Origin: Hydrogenothermaceae bacterium | Lineage (GTDB): Bacteria; Aquificota; Aquificia; Aquificales; Hydrogenothermaceae | Direction of reading: 5' to 3' | Length of the DNA: 64,000 nt | NCBI GenBank assembly: GCA_026418535.1 | Contig: JAOABC010000004.1 | Coordinates: 124,001-188,000, forward strand | Shown: one piece after another, positions 17,154 to 25,425 of the stretch | Numbering within the stretch: the stretch's first letter is position 1 | Layout of the letters: the number at the start of each line of letters is the position of its first letter | The notes under the pieces: generated by a model | The model's input: only the letters and a program-made list of their open reading frames with translations | What the model was told of the DNA's origin: nothing | Database searches by the model: none | Translations under genes and position numbers: made by a program

Positions 17154-17166
17154 GATATATTACCTC

Positions 17167-17619
17167 CTATATAGCTTTCCAGAGTTTAGCTATCTCTTCC
17201 AAAGATTTTGGGTTTTGAGCTTGATGTTCATGGCTTTCTCCAGTATACAATTTCAACCTCTTCATATACCTTTTTTGGAGCTTGTTCTTAGGGAGCATCC
17301 TCTCAACTGCCAAAGCAAGAGCCTCAGTTGGCTTGTTCTGTATCATCCACTCTAAAGTTCTAACCTTCAACCCACCAGGTCTGTTAGTGTGGTATTTATA
17401 CTCCTTGTCTGTAAGTTTTTTGCCAGTTACAGTAAACTTATCTGCATTTAGAACTATAACATAATCACCACAGTCAACATCAGGTTGGAAATAGGGCTTG
17501 TTTTTACCTCTTAAAACGTTTGCTATAGTGGAAGCAAGCCTTCCAAGGTTTTTACCTTTAGCATCGATGATATACCACTCTCTCTTTACATTCTCTTTCC
17601 TAAGGTGGAATGTTTTCAT
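17167..17619 (-). CDS. rplM: 50S ribosomal protein L13
   Basis: A 150-residue L13 with WYIIDAKGKNLGRLAS, the NADK segment, YKYHTNRPGGLK and VERMLPKNKLQKRYMKRLKLY. The ATG at 17619 preceded by GGAG is preferred over the in-frame GTG three bases upstream. It is the first gene of the rplM-rpsI-argC run and has a good sigma-70-type promoter upstream (17658-17686). Confidence 0.97.
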   Translation of the reverse strand: MKTFHLRKENVKREWYIIDAKGKNLGRLASTIANVLRGKNKPYFQPDVDCGDYVIVLNADKFTVTGKKLTDKEYKYHTNRPGGLKVRTLEWMIQNKPTEALALAVERMLPKNKLQKRYMKRLKLYTGESHEHQAQNPKSLEEIAKLWKAI

Positions 17620-17657
17620 CACTCTACTCCTCTCACACTAAATTTAAGCAAAGAAAT

Positions 17658-17686
17658 ATTATAACAAAAAATAATCTAGATGTAAA
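17658..17686 (-). promoter_or_regulatory. Sigma-70-type promoter for rplM-rpsI
   Basis: On the minus strand TTTACA (17681-17686) and TATAAT (17658-17663) are separated by exactly 17 bases, about 40 bases upstream of the rplM start. This is close to the housekeeping consensus (TTGACA-17-TATAAT), and the same -35/-10 pair recurs at 46567-46595. Confidence 0.7.
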
Positions 17687-17697
17687 GCAGTTAAACG

Positions 17698-18261
17698 TTA
17701 GACTATTCCGGTCACAAGACCATAATTTCCTCCCTTCTTCTTGTATATCACGCTTATCTGCCCTGTTTCTGAGTTTATGAATGGTAAAAAGAAGGCTCCA
17801 AGCTCTTCAAGCATGATCCTTGCATCTTCTACACTTATTGGTTTATCTACTGGCAGTGGTTCTACGGTGATTACAGCTCTCTGTATTGAAGGTTCAGAAG
17901 CTGTGTGTTCCCTTAGACTCTCAAGTCTAGCTTCTCTCCTCTTCTCTTCTATCCTTCTACTCTTCAACCTTATCAACTGTCTCTCAACTTCATCTATGAT
18001 AAAGTCTATTGCTGAGTAAAGCTCGTTACTCTCTTCCCACGCGTGGATGACACCACCCCCAGGAGTGTTAAAGTATATGTCAATATCAACTCTGTATCTA
18101 TGTCTGTGTTTTTCATAGTTATACACTACTCTAACCCTTACAGAGTCTTCTGCTGTATCAATCTCTCTAAGGTAGTGCTTTAACCTCTCTAGTTTGTGCT
18201 CTGTGTAATTCCTTATAAACTCCGAGAGTTCAAAGTTTCTACTGACATGTTCAACCTGCAT
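17698..18261 (-). CDS. hpf: Ribosome hibernation promoting factor, long form
   Basis: A 187-residue long-form HPF/RaiA-type protein. The N-terminal half (about 1-110) is the ribosome-binding domain (FELSEFIRNYTEHKLERLKHYL). The C-terminal half (about 130-187: KPISVEDARIMLEELGAFFLPFINSETGQ) is the dimerisation domain that forms 100S ribosome dimers. It sits downstream of rpoN, a frequent association. GGAGG precedes the ATG by eight bases. Confidence 0.93.
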   Translation of the reverse strand: MQVEHVSRNFELSEFIRNYTEHKLERLKHYLREIDTAEDSVRVRVVYNYEKHRHRYRVDIDIYFNTPGGGVIHAWEESNELYSAIDFIIDEVERQLIRLKSRRIEEKRREARLESLREHTASEPSIQRAVITVEPLPVDKPISVEDARIMLEELGAFFLPFINSETGQISVIYKKKGGNYGLVTGIV

Positions 18262-18273
18262 CCTGTTTGCCTC

Positions 18274-19590
18274 CTATTTTAGTTTTCTTTTACGAGAATC
18301 TGGAATTCCAAGCTCCTCTCTATACTTAGCCACTGTCCTCCTTGCTATGTTTATCCCTCTTTCTTTTAGGATATTAGCTATCTCTGAATCACTCAAAGGA
18401 GCCTGTGAGTCTTCTCTCTCTATAAGCTCCCTAATAGAATATTTTACTCTCTCAGAGGATATATTTCCACTATCCTTTGTAGCTCTAGAGGCAAAGAACG
18501 CTTTCAATGGTAATACACCTTGAGGTGTTACTGCATACTTGTTAGATACAACTCTGCTTATGGTTGATTCATGCAGACCGATCTTCTGAGATACATCCTT
18601 GAGGGTTAGAGGTTTTATAGAGTCCTTCCCGTTCAGGAGGAACTCTCTCTGATACTCCGCCAAGAACTTAACTAGACTGTACAGATTTTCTCTCCTTTGC
18701 TGGATGCCTTTTACTATTCCTATAGCTTTTTCATATTTCTGAGCCAAGAACCTCCTTACTTCCGGAGAGACGTTTTTCCTGGATAGTACCCTTTTATAAC
18801 TACTTACGAAGTTTATCTTAGGAATATCCATCTCATCTATAACCACATCAAAGTAATCCCCTTCTTGGTGGTCTGACTTTAAGTATATAAAAATATCCGG
18901 TTGTACATACTGAACGTCAACATCTTCGTATCCATACAGAGGATAAGGTTTGAAGTGTCTTATAATATCTATTCTGTGTTGGATATCTTCCTCCGGAAGA
19001 TTGTATTTCTGAGCTAGTAGGAAGATGTTGTTTATGTTTTCTAAATCATCTAATATTATACTTTCTACAATAAGGTCAAAGTTTTCAGAGTCATCAAGTT
19101 GAGCAAGTAAAAACTCCCTCAAATCCTTAGATGCAAGCCCAGTTGGTTCTAATGTGATGAGTTTTTTCCTTATTGACTCTACATATTTTACTCCTACTCC
19201 ATACTTCTCCCCCAGAACGGCAAGGTCCTCCTTGAAGAACCCTTTTTCATCTATAGAGTCTACTATCTCCAGTGCTATATCCCTGTCTATACCTTCAAAT
19301 TCCATATCAATCTGGTTCTCTATCACATCCCTTAAAGTTCTTCTGTAAGGGATCCTACCAAGAGGGTTTATTTCCTCTTCATCCTCTTCATAGAATACAG
19401 GCTCCTTTAGATCTGGGTTATACTCCGGTTGAATGTTTACTATCTCTTCGAGGAACGGGTTCTCTTGAAGCTCTTTCTGTATCTCCTCTATTAACTCTAC
19501 CTTAGGAAGTGTCAAAAGATTTATCTGAGTCTTAAGACTGAGAGTCAGTTGGAGTTTGTTCTGAAGCTTTAGGTTAAGAGACTGTTTCAT
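18274..19590 (-). CDS. rpoN: RNA polymerase sigma-54 factor
   Basis: A 438-residue RpoN, the sigma factor that recognises -24/-12 promoters and needs an AAA+ activator. Region I is Gln/Leu-rich ([23 protein letters not shown]), an acidic region follows near residues 50-75, then the core-binding domain, the helix-turn-helix ([26 protein letters not shown]) and the C-terminal RpoN box [15 protein letters not shown]. The start overlaps pyrF by four bases. hpf is immediately downstream. Confidence 0.96.
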   Translation of the reverse strand: MKQSLNLKLQNKLQLTLSLKTQINLLTLPKVELIEEIQKELQENPFLEEIVNIQPEYNPDLKEPVFYEEDEEEINPLGRIPYRRTLRDVIENQIDMEFEGIDRDIALEIVDSIDEKGFFKEDLAVLGEKYGVGVKYVESIRKKLITLEPTGLASKDLREFLLAQLDDSENFDLIVESIILDDLENINNIFLLAQKYNLPEEDIQHRIDIIRHFKPYPLYGYEDVDVQYVQPDIFIYLKSDHQEGDYFDVVIDEMDIPKINFVSSYKRVLSRKNVSPEVRRFLAQKYEKAIGIVKGIQQRRENLYSLVKFLAEYQREFLLNGKDSIKPLTLKDVSQKIGLHESTISRVVSNKYAVTPQGVLPLKAFFASRATKDSGNISSERVKYSIRELIEREDSQAPLSDSEIANILKERGINIARRTVAKYREELGIPDSRKRKLK

Positions 19591-20270
19591 CTTATTCTCT
19601 CTTTTATTTCTCTTATTACTTTACTCTTATCTTCAGCCTTTAATATAGGCCTTCCCACTACTACAATGTCAGCACCGTTCTTAACTGCTTCCTCCGGAGT
19701 TGTCACTCTTGTTTGGTCATCTAGAGTATCCATTTCAAGCCTTATACCCGGAACTACCGCTATAAAGCTCTTTCCTATCTTTTCTTTTAGAAGTTTTACT
19801 TCATGAGCAGAACATACCAAGCCATCTACTCCACAATCTATAGCTTTAATCCCAAGCTTCAAAACAAGCTCATCTACAGAAAGAGTACTACCTAAGTAAG
19901 CTGGATATTCTTGGGAATGGCTGGTCAGGATTGTGACTCCCAGCAGTTTAGTAGATGACCCTTCCTTTGCAATGACGGCCTTTTGAAGCATTTCTTCCCC
20001 ACCTAACGTGTGGATGGTTAGGTAGTCTACTCCTAATTCTACAGATGCCTTAACTCCGTTGTATACTGTATTTGGTATATCGTGAAGCTTTAAATCCAAA
20101 AATAGATCAAAACCCATATTCTTTATTCTCTTAACTAAATTTATTCCATCTCTGACAAATAGAGAGTATCCTATCTTTACTATGATATCCTTGGCCTCTA
20201 TACTTTCCAAAATCTCAAGGCCTTTTTCAGGTGTTTCAACATCTAGAGCAAAGGCTAATCTCTTTCTCAT
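19587..20270 (-). CDS. pyrF: Orotidine 5'-phosphate decarboxylase
   Basis: A 227-residue TIM-barrel enzyme making UMP from OMP, the last step of pyrimidine synthesis. Seen are FALDVE at the start, [13 protein letters not shown] with the catalytic Asp-x-Lys-x-x-Asp, [10 protein letters not shown], and VVPGIR and VVGRPI phosphate-binding segments. The ATG at 20270 follows GGAG; the in-frame GTG six bases upstream is less likely. It is co-transcribed with rpoN. Confidence 0.95.
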   Translation of the reverse strand: MRKRLAFALDVETPEKGLEILESIEAKDIIVKIGYSLFVRDGINLVKRIKNMGFDLFLDLKLHDIPNTVYNGVKASVELGVDYLTIHTLGGEEMLQKAVIAKEGSSTKLLGVTILTSHSQEYPAYLGSTLSVDELVLKLGIKAIDCGVDGLVCSAHEVKLLKEKIGKSFIAVVPGIRLEMDTLDDQTRVTTPEEAVKNGADIVVVGRPILKAEDKSKVIREIKERIR

Positions 20271-20327
20271 AGACACTCCAAAAACAGTTTTTGTTACACA
20301 AAAATTATGCCAAAATAGTACAGTAAG

Positions 20328-20930
20328 TCAAGAGTGATATATAGGTTCAAAGAGAAAAGTGTCTTCCAGTAGGTCGTTTTCCACGGCATATATACCCCCA
20401 AGGATGGACAGAGGGACCAAAGGAGGAATAGAGTTCTTGGCCTGTAAGTTCAAGTTTTTCTCCACTATCAGAATGTCCTCTTTTAACAGGTATCTGTCTT
20501 TAAAACTATCTATCTCTTCAAAAGTTAAGCTCTGGACCTCTTTACTTTTCTCAAAAACTTTATATGCTACCATACCTTTTCCTACGTTTATACACGGTAT
20601 TACTTTACCATGGAAGTGTCTGTATCCGTAGGCGATGGCATCTAAACTTACATAAGAGTATAGTGGAACTGATAGTGTATAACTTATAGTCTTCCCAGTT
20701 ATAGCACCAACCCTGAGGCCTGTATTTGAACCTGGACCTTTGTTGACTACAACTTTGGAAACTTCTGTCTTCCGGATGGAGAGTTTCTTCAAGAGCTGGT
20801 CTATTTCTGTCAGCAGTATCTCTGAGAAGGGTTTTGGTTTTAGTAGGTCTATGCAACCTATCACCTTCATATTCGGAGACAACAGAGAAACAGAAAAGTT
20901 ATCAGAGAATGTATCGATACAGAGTATCAC
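20328..20930 (-). CDS. tsaB: tRNA threonylcarbamoyladenosine synthesis protein TsaB
   Basis: A 200-residue ASKHA-fold protein of the TsaB/YeaZ family, which dimerises with TsaD to make t6A37 in ANN-decoding tRNAs. The order of features matches: ILCIDTFSDNFSVSLL near the start, VVVNKGPGSNTGLRVG and GKTISYTLSVPLY. GTG at 20930 is six bases after AAAGGAG and gives the standard N-terminus; the frame is open nine codons further to a TTG without a better ribosome site. Divergent from flgM. Confidence 0.88.
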   Translation of the reverse strand: MILCIDTFSDNFSVSLLSPNMKVIGCIDLLKPKPFSEILLTEIDQLLKKLSIRKTEVSKVVVNKGPGSNTGLRVGAITGKTISYTLSVPLYSYVSLDAIAYGYRHFHGKVIPCINVGKGMVAYKVFEKSKEVQSLTFEEIDSFKDRYLLKEDILIVEKNLNLQAKNSIPPLVPLSILGGIYAVENDLLEDTFLFEPIYHS

Positions 20931-20942
20931 TATACTCTCCTT

Positions 20943-20969
20943 TAAGGTTTTTAACAATTATACCGAAAA
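20943..20969 (+). promoter_or_regulatory. Putative sigma-28 (FliA) promoter for flgM
   Basis: TAAG (20943-20946), 15 bases, then ACCGAAAA (20962-20969) matches the flagellar sigma-28 consensus (about TAAA-N15-GCCGATAA) at 3 of 4 and 6 of 8 positions. It lies 30 bases upstream of the flgM start. Two better matches occur at 36412-36438 and 53280-53306. Confidence 0.5.
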
Positions 20970-20999
20970 AGTTCAGAGAGTTTAAAAGAGAAGAAGAAA

Positions 21000-21179
21000 A
21001 TGGAAAAAAAATTTGACAACACGGAGATATCTGAAACCCTAAAAAAATTAGAAGAGGAGTGTAACTTGGACAAAGAAAGACTCAACAGGTTAAAGGAGCT
21101 TATAGAGGCTGGTGAGTACAATGTTTCTATAGAAGAGGTTGTAGCAAAGATGTTGAAATACCTAAAAGAAAAGGGATAG
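21000..21179 (+). CDS. flgM: Anti-sigma-28 factor FlgM
   Basis: A 59-residue protein matching the conserved C-terminal half of FlgM, which binds sigma-28 (FliA) until hook completion, when it is secreted. The segment LDKERLNRLKELIEAGEYNVS followed by IEEVVAKMLKYLKEK aligns with the family's VDxxKVxxLKxxIxxGxYxV and IAEKLL pattern. The disordered N-terminal export region is much shorter than in enteric FlgM. AGAGAAGAAG precedes the ATG. It overlaps the convergent cysteine desulfurase by 18 bases and stands alone, without other flagellar genes nearby. Confidence 0.85.
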   Translation: MEKKFDNTEISETLKKLEEECNLDKERLNRLKELIEAGEYNVSIEEVVAKMLKYLKEKG

Positions 21180-22292
21180 ATTTTTATACACAGACTTGAG
21201 TTTATCCACCGCTGTATCCACATCCTCAAGACTGTTCATCACACCAAAAGAGAATCTAAGAGAGGAAAGAGCTTCTCTTTCTGAGTACCCCATTGCTAGC
21301 AGGACGTGGGAGGGTGTTGGTGTTCCAGATGAACAAGCTGAACCGGATGAGACATACACTCCTTCACTACTAAGAGCTATGAGGAGGGATTGAGCATCCA
21401 CTTTAGGAAAAATAACTGTCGAGATGTTTGGCAGTCTCTTTGTACCTTTACTGACAATCCTTACTTCCGGGATCTCATGAATCAGAGTATCTTCAAACCT
21501 ATTTTTAAGGCTCAACAACTTTTCTCTAAAACTATGCTTGTTATCCAGCCATACTTTTATAGCATCCCACAGAGATGCTATAAGTTGAACATTCTCTGTT
21601 CCGGACCTTAATCCCTTTTCCTGTCCTCCACCGTATATTAACGGACTTATCTGTATACCTTTTCTTTTGTACAGAACACCTATTCCCTTTGGTGCGTTTA
21701 TTTTATGCCCGGAGATAGAAAGAAAATCTACAAAATCTAAATTTATATCCTCTTTCATAAAAGACTGAACCGCATCTGTAAAAAAGAATACACCCCTCTC
21801 TCTACAGATTCTACCTATAACCTCTATGTCCTGCAGTACACCTGTCTCGTTGTTTCCATGCAGAACTGCCACAAGCAAAGTTTTGTCTGTTATTGACCTC
21901 TTAAGATGATCTAAATCCACTACTCCTTCTTCATCCACCTTTAGAAACTCTACTACGAACCCTTTACTCACCAGTTTTTTCCCAGGTATAAGCACAGATT
22001 TATGTTCTATAGGGGAGAGCAATATATGTTTCTTGGAGGCAAAGGTGTCTGCAAGACCAAAGAGAACCGTATTATTACTCTCTGTTCCGGAAGATGCAAA
22101 AAACAGCTCCTCCTCACTACAGCCTAAGACGGTGGCTATGTTAAATCTACTCTTCTCAACCAGATGTCTTGCTTTCTGCCCTTCTCTATGAATAGAGCTG
22201 GGGTTTGAGAAGTACTCTTGATAGTAAAAAGGTAGCCTGTCTAAAACCTCCCTAAAAACCGGTGTAGTTGCTGCGTTATCAAGGTAAACCAT
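21162..22292 (-). CDS. Cysteine desulfurase (NifS/IscS family)
   Basis: A 376-residue PLP enzyme that removes sulfur from cysteine for Fe-S clusters and thio-tRNA. It shows the N-terminal YLDNAATTP, SGTESNN, the substrate segment HGNNETG, the PLP lysine in SISGHKINAPKG, and the active Cys in SSGSACSSGTPTPSHVL. It belongs to the NifS/IscS (group I) type by this loop. No iscU or regulator gene flanks it. MnmA (3322-4383) is one plausible sulfur acceptor route. Confidence 0.93.
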   Translation of the reverse strand: MVYLDNAATTPVFREVLDRLPFYYQEYFSNPSSIHREGQKARHLVEKSRFNIATVLGCSEEELFFASSGTESNNTVLFGLADTFASKKHILLSPIEHKSVLIPGKKLVSKGFVVEFLKVDEEGVVDLDHLKRSITDKTLLVAVLHGNNETGVLQDIEVIGRICRERGVFFFTDAVQSFMKEDINLDFVDFLSISGHKINAPKGIGVLYKRKGIQISPLIYGGGQEKGLRSGTENVQLIASLWDAIKVWLDNKHSFREKLLSLKNRFEDTLIHEIPEVRIVSKGTKRLPNISTVIFPKVDAQSLLIALSSEGVYVSSGSACSSGTPTPSHVLLAMGYSEREALSSLRFSFGVMNSLEDVDTAVDKLKSVYKNLSLFF

Positions 22293-22294
22293 AC

Positions 22295-23209
22295 TTATAA
22301 TTTAGCACAAAACTCCACTAAAAAGTATACTGCAGGTACACTCACTAAGCTAAAAAGTATGCCAGTTGCAGAAGAAACAGCTAACTCTCTGTCTAACTCA
22401 GCATTGATTATAAATATAGAAGCAAGGATCATAGGTGGCATAGCTACCTGTAGTATAGACACCTTTACAGGAAGTTCTATACTCATATCTAAGAGGACGA
22501 GGGCTATCAAAAGAAAAACCGGAGTAAGCAGATTTTTGATAAGGACAACAAATAGAACATCTCTGAACCTCTCCTTCAGATATGACAGTCTCATATTCAT
22601 ACCTACAGAGAAGAGTATGAGGGGTATGACAGTCTTACCTAAAACATCAGAAAGCTCCAGTATAGTAGAGGGAATACTAAACGGCTTTAAAAAGATAGCT
22701 AAGATAAAAGCTAAAGTGGGAGGAAAGAAGAAAAACCTCTTTATGTCTATGTTGAACTTTGATTCTTTTCCATAGGAAATTATCAATGGAGCAATGAGGT
22801 AAAATGGAAGAAACATTCCTATGTTGTCAAAGAGTACTGCATACCTAAGAGCTTCTTCTCCGTAAAGAGATAAAGAAAAAGGGTATCCTAAAAACCTGTA
22901 TTCCCGAAAGAAGAGAGTAAAACAAAAGAGGAGAGGGTTTTTTGTCAAAGGATAGTATTCTACCTACTACAAAAGATACTAGGATAGAGAAAGCTATGGA
23001 TGTGTATCCTATAAGGAGTATTACAAACAGATTAAGGCTGACCTTTAAGTGATAGATATTGTAGAACACTAAAGCTGGAAAACCTATGTTTATTATAAAG
23101 TCAGTGTAAGCTTTGGAGTGGTTAGATGGAAACATCCTAACTTTTATTACCATATAACCAAGGAAAAAGAAAAACAGTATTCCAAAATACTCTTAAATAA
23201 ACTTTCCAT
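22295..23209 (-). pseudogene. Frameshifted AEC-family membrane transporter
   Basis: The reading frames join into one roughly 305-residue auxin efflux carrier-type permease with two single-base frame changes. The start fragment (23209, MESLFKSI) must gain one base in a four-base homopolymer at 23184-23187 to continue as FGILFFFFLGYM; the middle fragment must lose one base in the six-base homopolymer at 22938-22943 to continue as FREYRFLGYPFSLSLYGEEAL. The family core, YGEEALRYAVLFD, and the C-terminal helices are intact in the last fragment. Both changes lie in homopolymers, so either the gene is dead or these are sequencing errors. Confidence 0.75.
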
Positions 23210-23944
23210 ACTAATATTATAAATGTCATGGGAACATCTCCAGGGATGGGAAGTAGAAAAATTCAAGGAATAAAAACGTATAAGGTTTGTAATAATAACT
23301 AGAAAATAACTATCAGATATGGGTAAGATTGCTATGACTGAAAGACTACCTCTTAAAATAGGGCTAATATTTCTTGACAATAAAATATGGAATGAGTATT
23401 AATAACGGTGAATAGTTGCTACTCAATTGCATTGAGGAGTAAAATCTATAATCTGTGAATTTAGGCTTCTCTCAACGGTTTCTAGACACATAACAGAAAA
23501 TATATTCCTGTTGTGTGAGGTTCACTGCAAAAAAACATCAATTTGTGGTTATTCATTTTAAAATCTACTTTGATTTAAACCACTTGACAGAAACCAAAAC
23601 TTCTGTTATTGCTTCTCATTTAATATTTGACGTGTTACATCTAAACCGTGTGGGATATAAAGTTATCTTCGTATCAAATCCGTATATTCTACAAAACTGA
23701 TTCCATCTGAATCATGTAAGGTAAAAAGGTGGTCTTCTGAAAGTTTTATTTGTTTACCAAGGCAATGTTGCATCTGGGGAGGTAATAGAAATGTGATTTA
23801 GAGTTTAATGTAAATTAGATTTTATGGACAATAAACACTGTCTTTCATATGAATCTTATCTGTCCTCTTTTCTTAAATTTTTAAACAGCTTCTATGTACT
23901 CTGTATGGTAAAATATTCTTTTTAACAATCTTTGAGGTTTTTCG
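23210..23944. other. 735-bp AT-rich intergenic region without a supported gene
   Basis: This is the only long gap in the window. Short open frames on both strands lack ribosome sites and resemble no family I know. The content is AT-rich, unlike structured RNA genes of thermophiles, so RNase P, tmRNA or SRP RNA are unlikely. Two inverted repeats are visible: 23487-23517 (ten pairs with one G-T, loop 11) and CTCAAT/ATTGAG near 23430. Next to the frameshifted transporter it may be decaying sequence. The right end carries the promoter of the next gene, with TAAAAT about 36 bases before the start. Confidence 0.6.
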
Positions 23945-24196
23945 ATGGAAGAGCTTACAGATTTCATCAAAAAGATGAGTGTAGATAGAGATTTAACCGT
24001 ATTTATTCACAAAAATGAAATATGGCTTAGTGGATACAAAGATGGTCTAAAACTAGACATATTCATAAAGCTTTTTAGAGACGGAAAGATTAAACTTGTC
24101 TATGAACTTCCCCAAGAGAGGAAGGTTGCACTTTTCCTAAGCAAGGATAACTTAATTAGTCGTTTAAAAGAACTACTAAACTATGAGGTGGTATAA
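23945..24196 (+). CDS. Small protein of unknown function upstream of ychF
   Basis: An 83-residue alpha/beta protein of mixed charge with no recognised family. It begins with a helix (MEELTDFIKKM) followed by beta-strand-like segments (LTVFIHKNEIWLSGY, LDIFIKLFRDGKIKLVYELP) and a C-terminal helix. GAGG lies about eight bases before the ATG and a TAAAAT hexamer a little further upstream. The ychF start follows after six bases, so the two are co-transcribed. Confidence 0.7.
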   Translation: MEELTDFIKKMSVDRDLTVFIHKNEIWLSGYKDGLKLDIFIKLFRDGKIKLVYELPQERKVALFLSKDNLISRLKELLNYEVV

Positions 24197-24202
24197 GAAG
24201 AG

Positions 24203-25315
24203 ATGAAGATGAACGTTGGTATAGTTGGACTACCTAACGTAGGAAAATCTACAATATTTAATGCTCTTACAGAGACTGGTAAAGCTAGTGTTGCAAACTA
24301 TCCATTCTGCACTATTGACCCAAACGTAGGGATAGTAAATGTTCCGGATGAAAGGTTATACAGATTAGCTCAGATGGAGAGAAGTAAGAGTATAGTTTCT
24401 GCTACGATAGAATTTGTTGATATAGCTGGATTGGTTAGGGGGGCAAGTAGAGGAGAAGGGTTAGGAAACCAGTTTCTTGCAAATATAAGGAACGTATCTG
24501 CCATAGCCCACGTGGTCAGATGTTTTGAGGATGAGGATATAGTCCACGTAGAAGGATCAGTTAATCCGGTAAGGGATGCAGAGATCATAGAGGCAGAACT
24601 GATCTTAGCAGACCTTCAGTCTATAGAGAAGAGATACGAGAAGTCTGCCAAGGCGGCAAAAACCGGAAGTAAGGATGCTAAGTTTGAACTGTTTGTATTA
24701 GAGAAAACAAAAACCATACTGGAAGAGATACAACCTCTAAGACTGCACCTTGACAAATTTGAGAGTGAAGAGATCGAGTGGTTGACAAAGACTCTGTATC
24801 CTCTAACCATAAAACCTATAATGTACGTAGCGAACATTCCGGAAGAAGACTTACCAGAAGGAGAAAATAACATCTACCTTGAGCAGATAAAGGAAAAGGC
24901 AGAGAAGGAAAAGGCTCCGGTGGTTACTCTCTGTGGAAAAGTTGAGCAGGAGATCATAGAGCTTCCAAGAGAAGAAAGAGAAGAGTTTCTAAAAGCTCTT
25001 GGATTAGAAGAACCTGGACTGAACAAGATGATAAAGACTGGGTATACCCTTCTTGACCTTATAACCTATTTTACGGCAGGAGAGAAAGAGGCAAGAGCCT
25101 GGACAATAAAAAAGGGAACAAAGGCACCACAAGCAGCCGGAGAGATACACTCTGATATAGAGAGAGGTTTTATAGCAGCAGAAGTTATAAACTACGAAGA
25201 GCTCGTTAAGATAGGCTCTATCCAGAAGGCAAAGGAGCTTGGTGCAGTTAAAATAGAAGGCAAGGAGTACATCGTAAAAGATGGGGATGTAATGTACTTC
25301 AGATTTAACGTATGA
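24203..25315 (+). CDS. ychF: Redox/ribosome-associated ATPase YchF (Obg family)
   Basis: A 370-residue OLA1/YchF P-loop protein that binds the ribosome and prefers ATP over GTP. Walker A is GLPNVGKST, the G3 region is DIAGLVRGASRGEGLGNQFL, and the usual NKxD is replaced by NIPEED, the hallmark of YchF's altered base specificity. The C-terminal TGS-like domain (TYFTAGEKEARAWTIKKGTKAP through IVKDGDVMYFRFNV) is complete. Length is standard. Confidence 0.95.
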   Translation: MKMNVGIVGLPNVGKSTIFNALTETGKASVANYPFCTIDPNVGIVNVPDERLYRLAQMERSKSIVSATIEFVDIAGLVRGASRGEGLGNQFLANIRNVSAIAHVVRCFEDEDIVHVEGSVNPVRDAEIIEAELILADLQSIEKRYEKSAKAAKTGSKDAKFELFVLEKTKTILEEIQPLRLHLDKFESEEIEWLTKTLYPLTIKPIMYVANIPEEDLPEGENNIYLEQIKEKAEKEKAPVVTLCGKVEQEIIELPREEREEFLKALGLEEPGLNKMIKTGYTLLDLITYFTAGEKEARAWTIKKGTKAPQAAGEIHSDIERGFIAAEVINYEELVKIGSIQKAKELGAVKIEGKEYIVKDGDVMYFRFNV

Positions 25316-25425
25316 ACACCTTGGAGTGAGAGATAACCTTGAATCCTTCCATAAGTGCCAATACAAATTCAATATAACTTCTTTTTTCACCTTCTAAACC
25401 CTATCAGAACTATGCTGTAGAATTT

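Noticed and set aside
23425-23517. Inverted repeats that could mark a CRISPR repeat, IS end or RNA gene
   Set aside because: They occur once each without spacing periodicity, no transposase frame is near, and the AT-rich sequence does not look like a thermophile structural RNA.
23515-23700. 61-residue open frame in the long gap
   Set aside because: No ribosome site, no recognisable motif and codon use unlike neighbours; probably chance.
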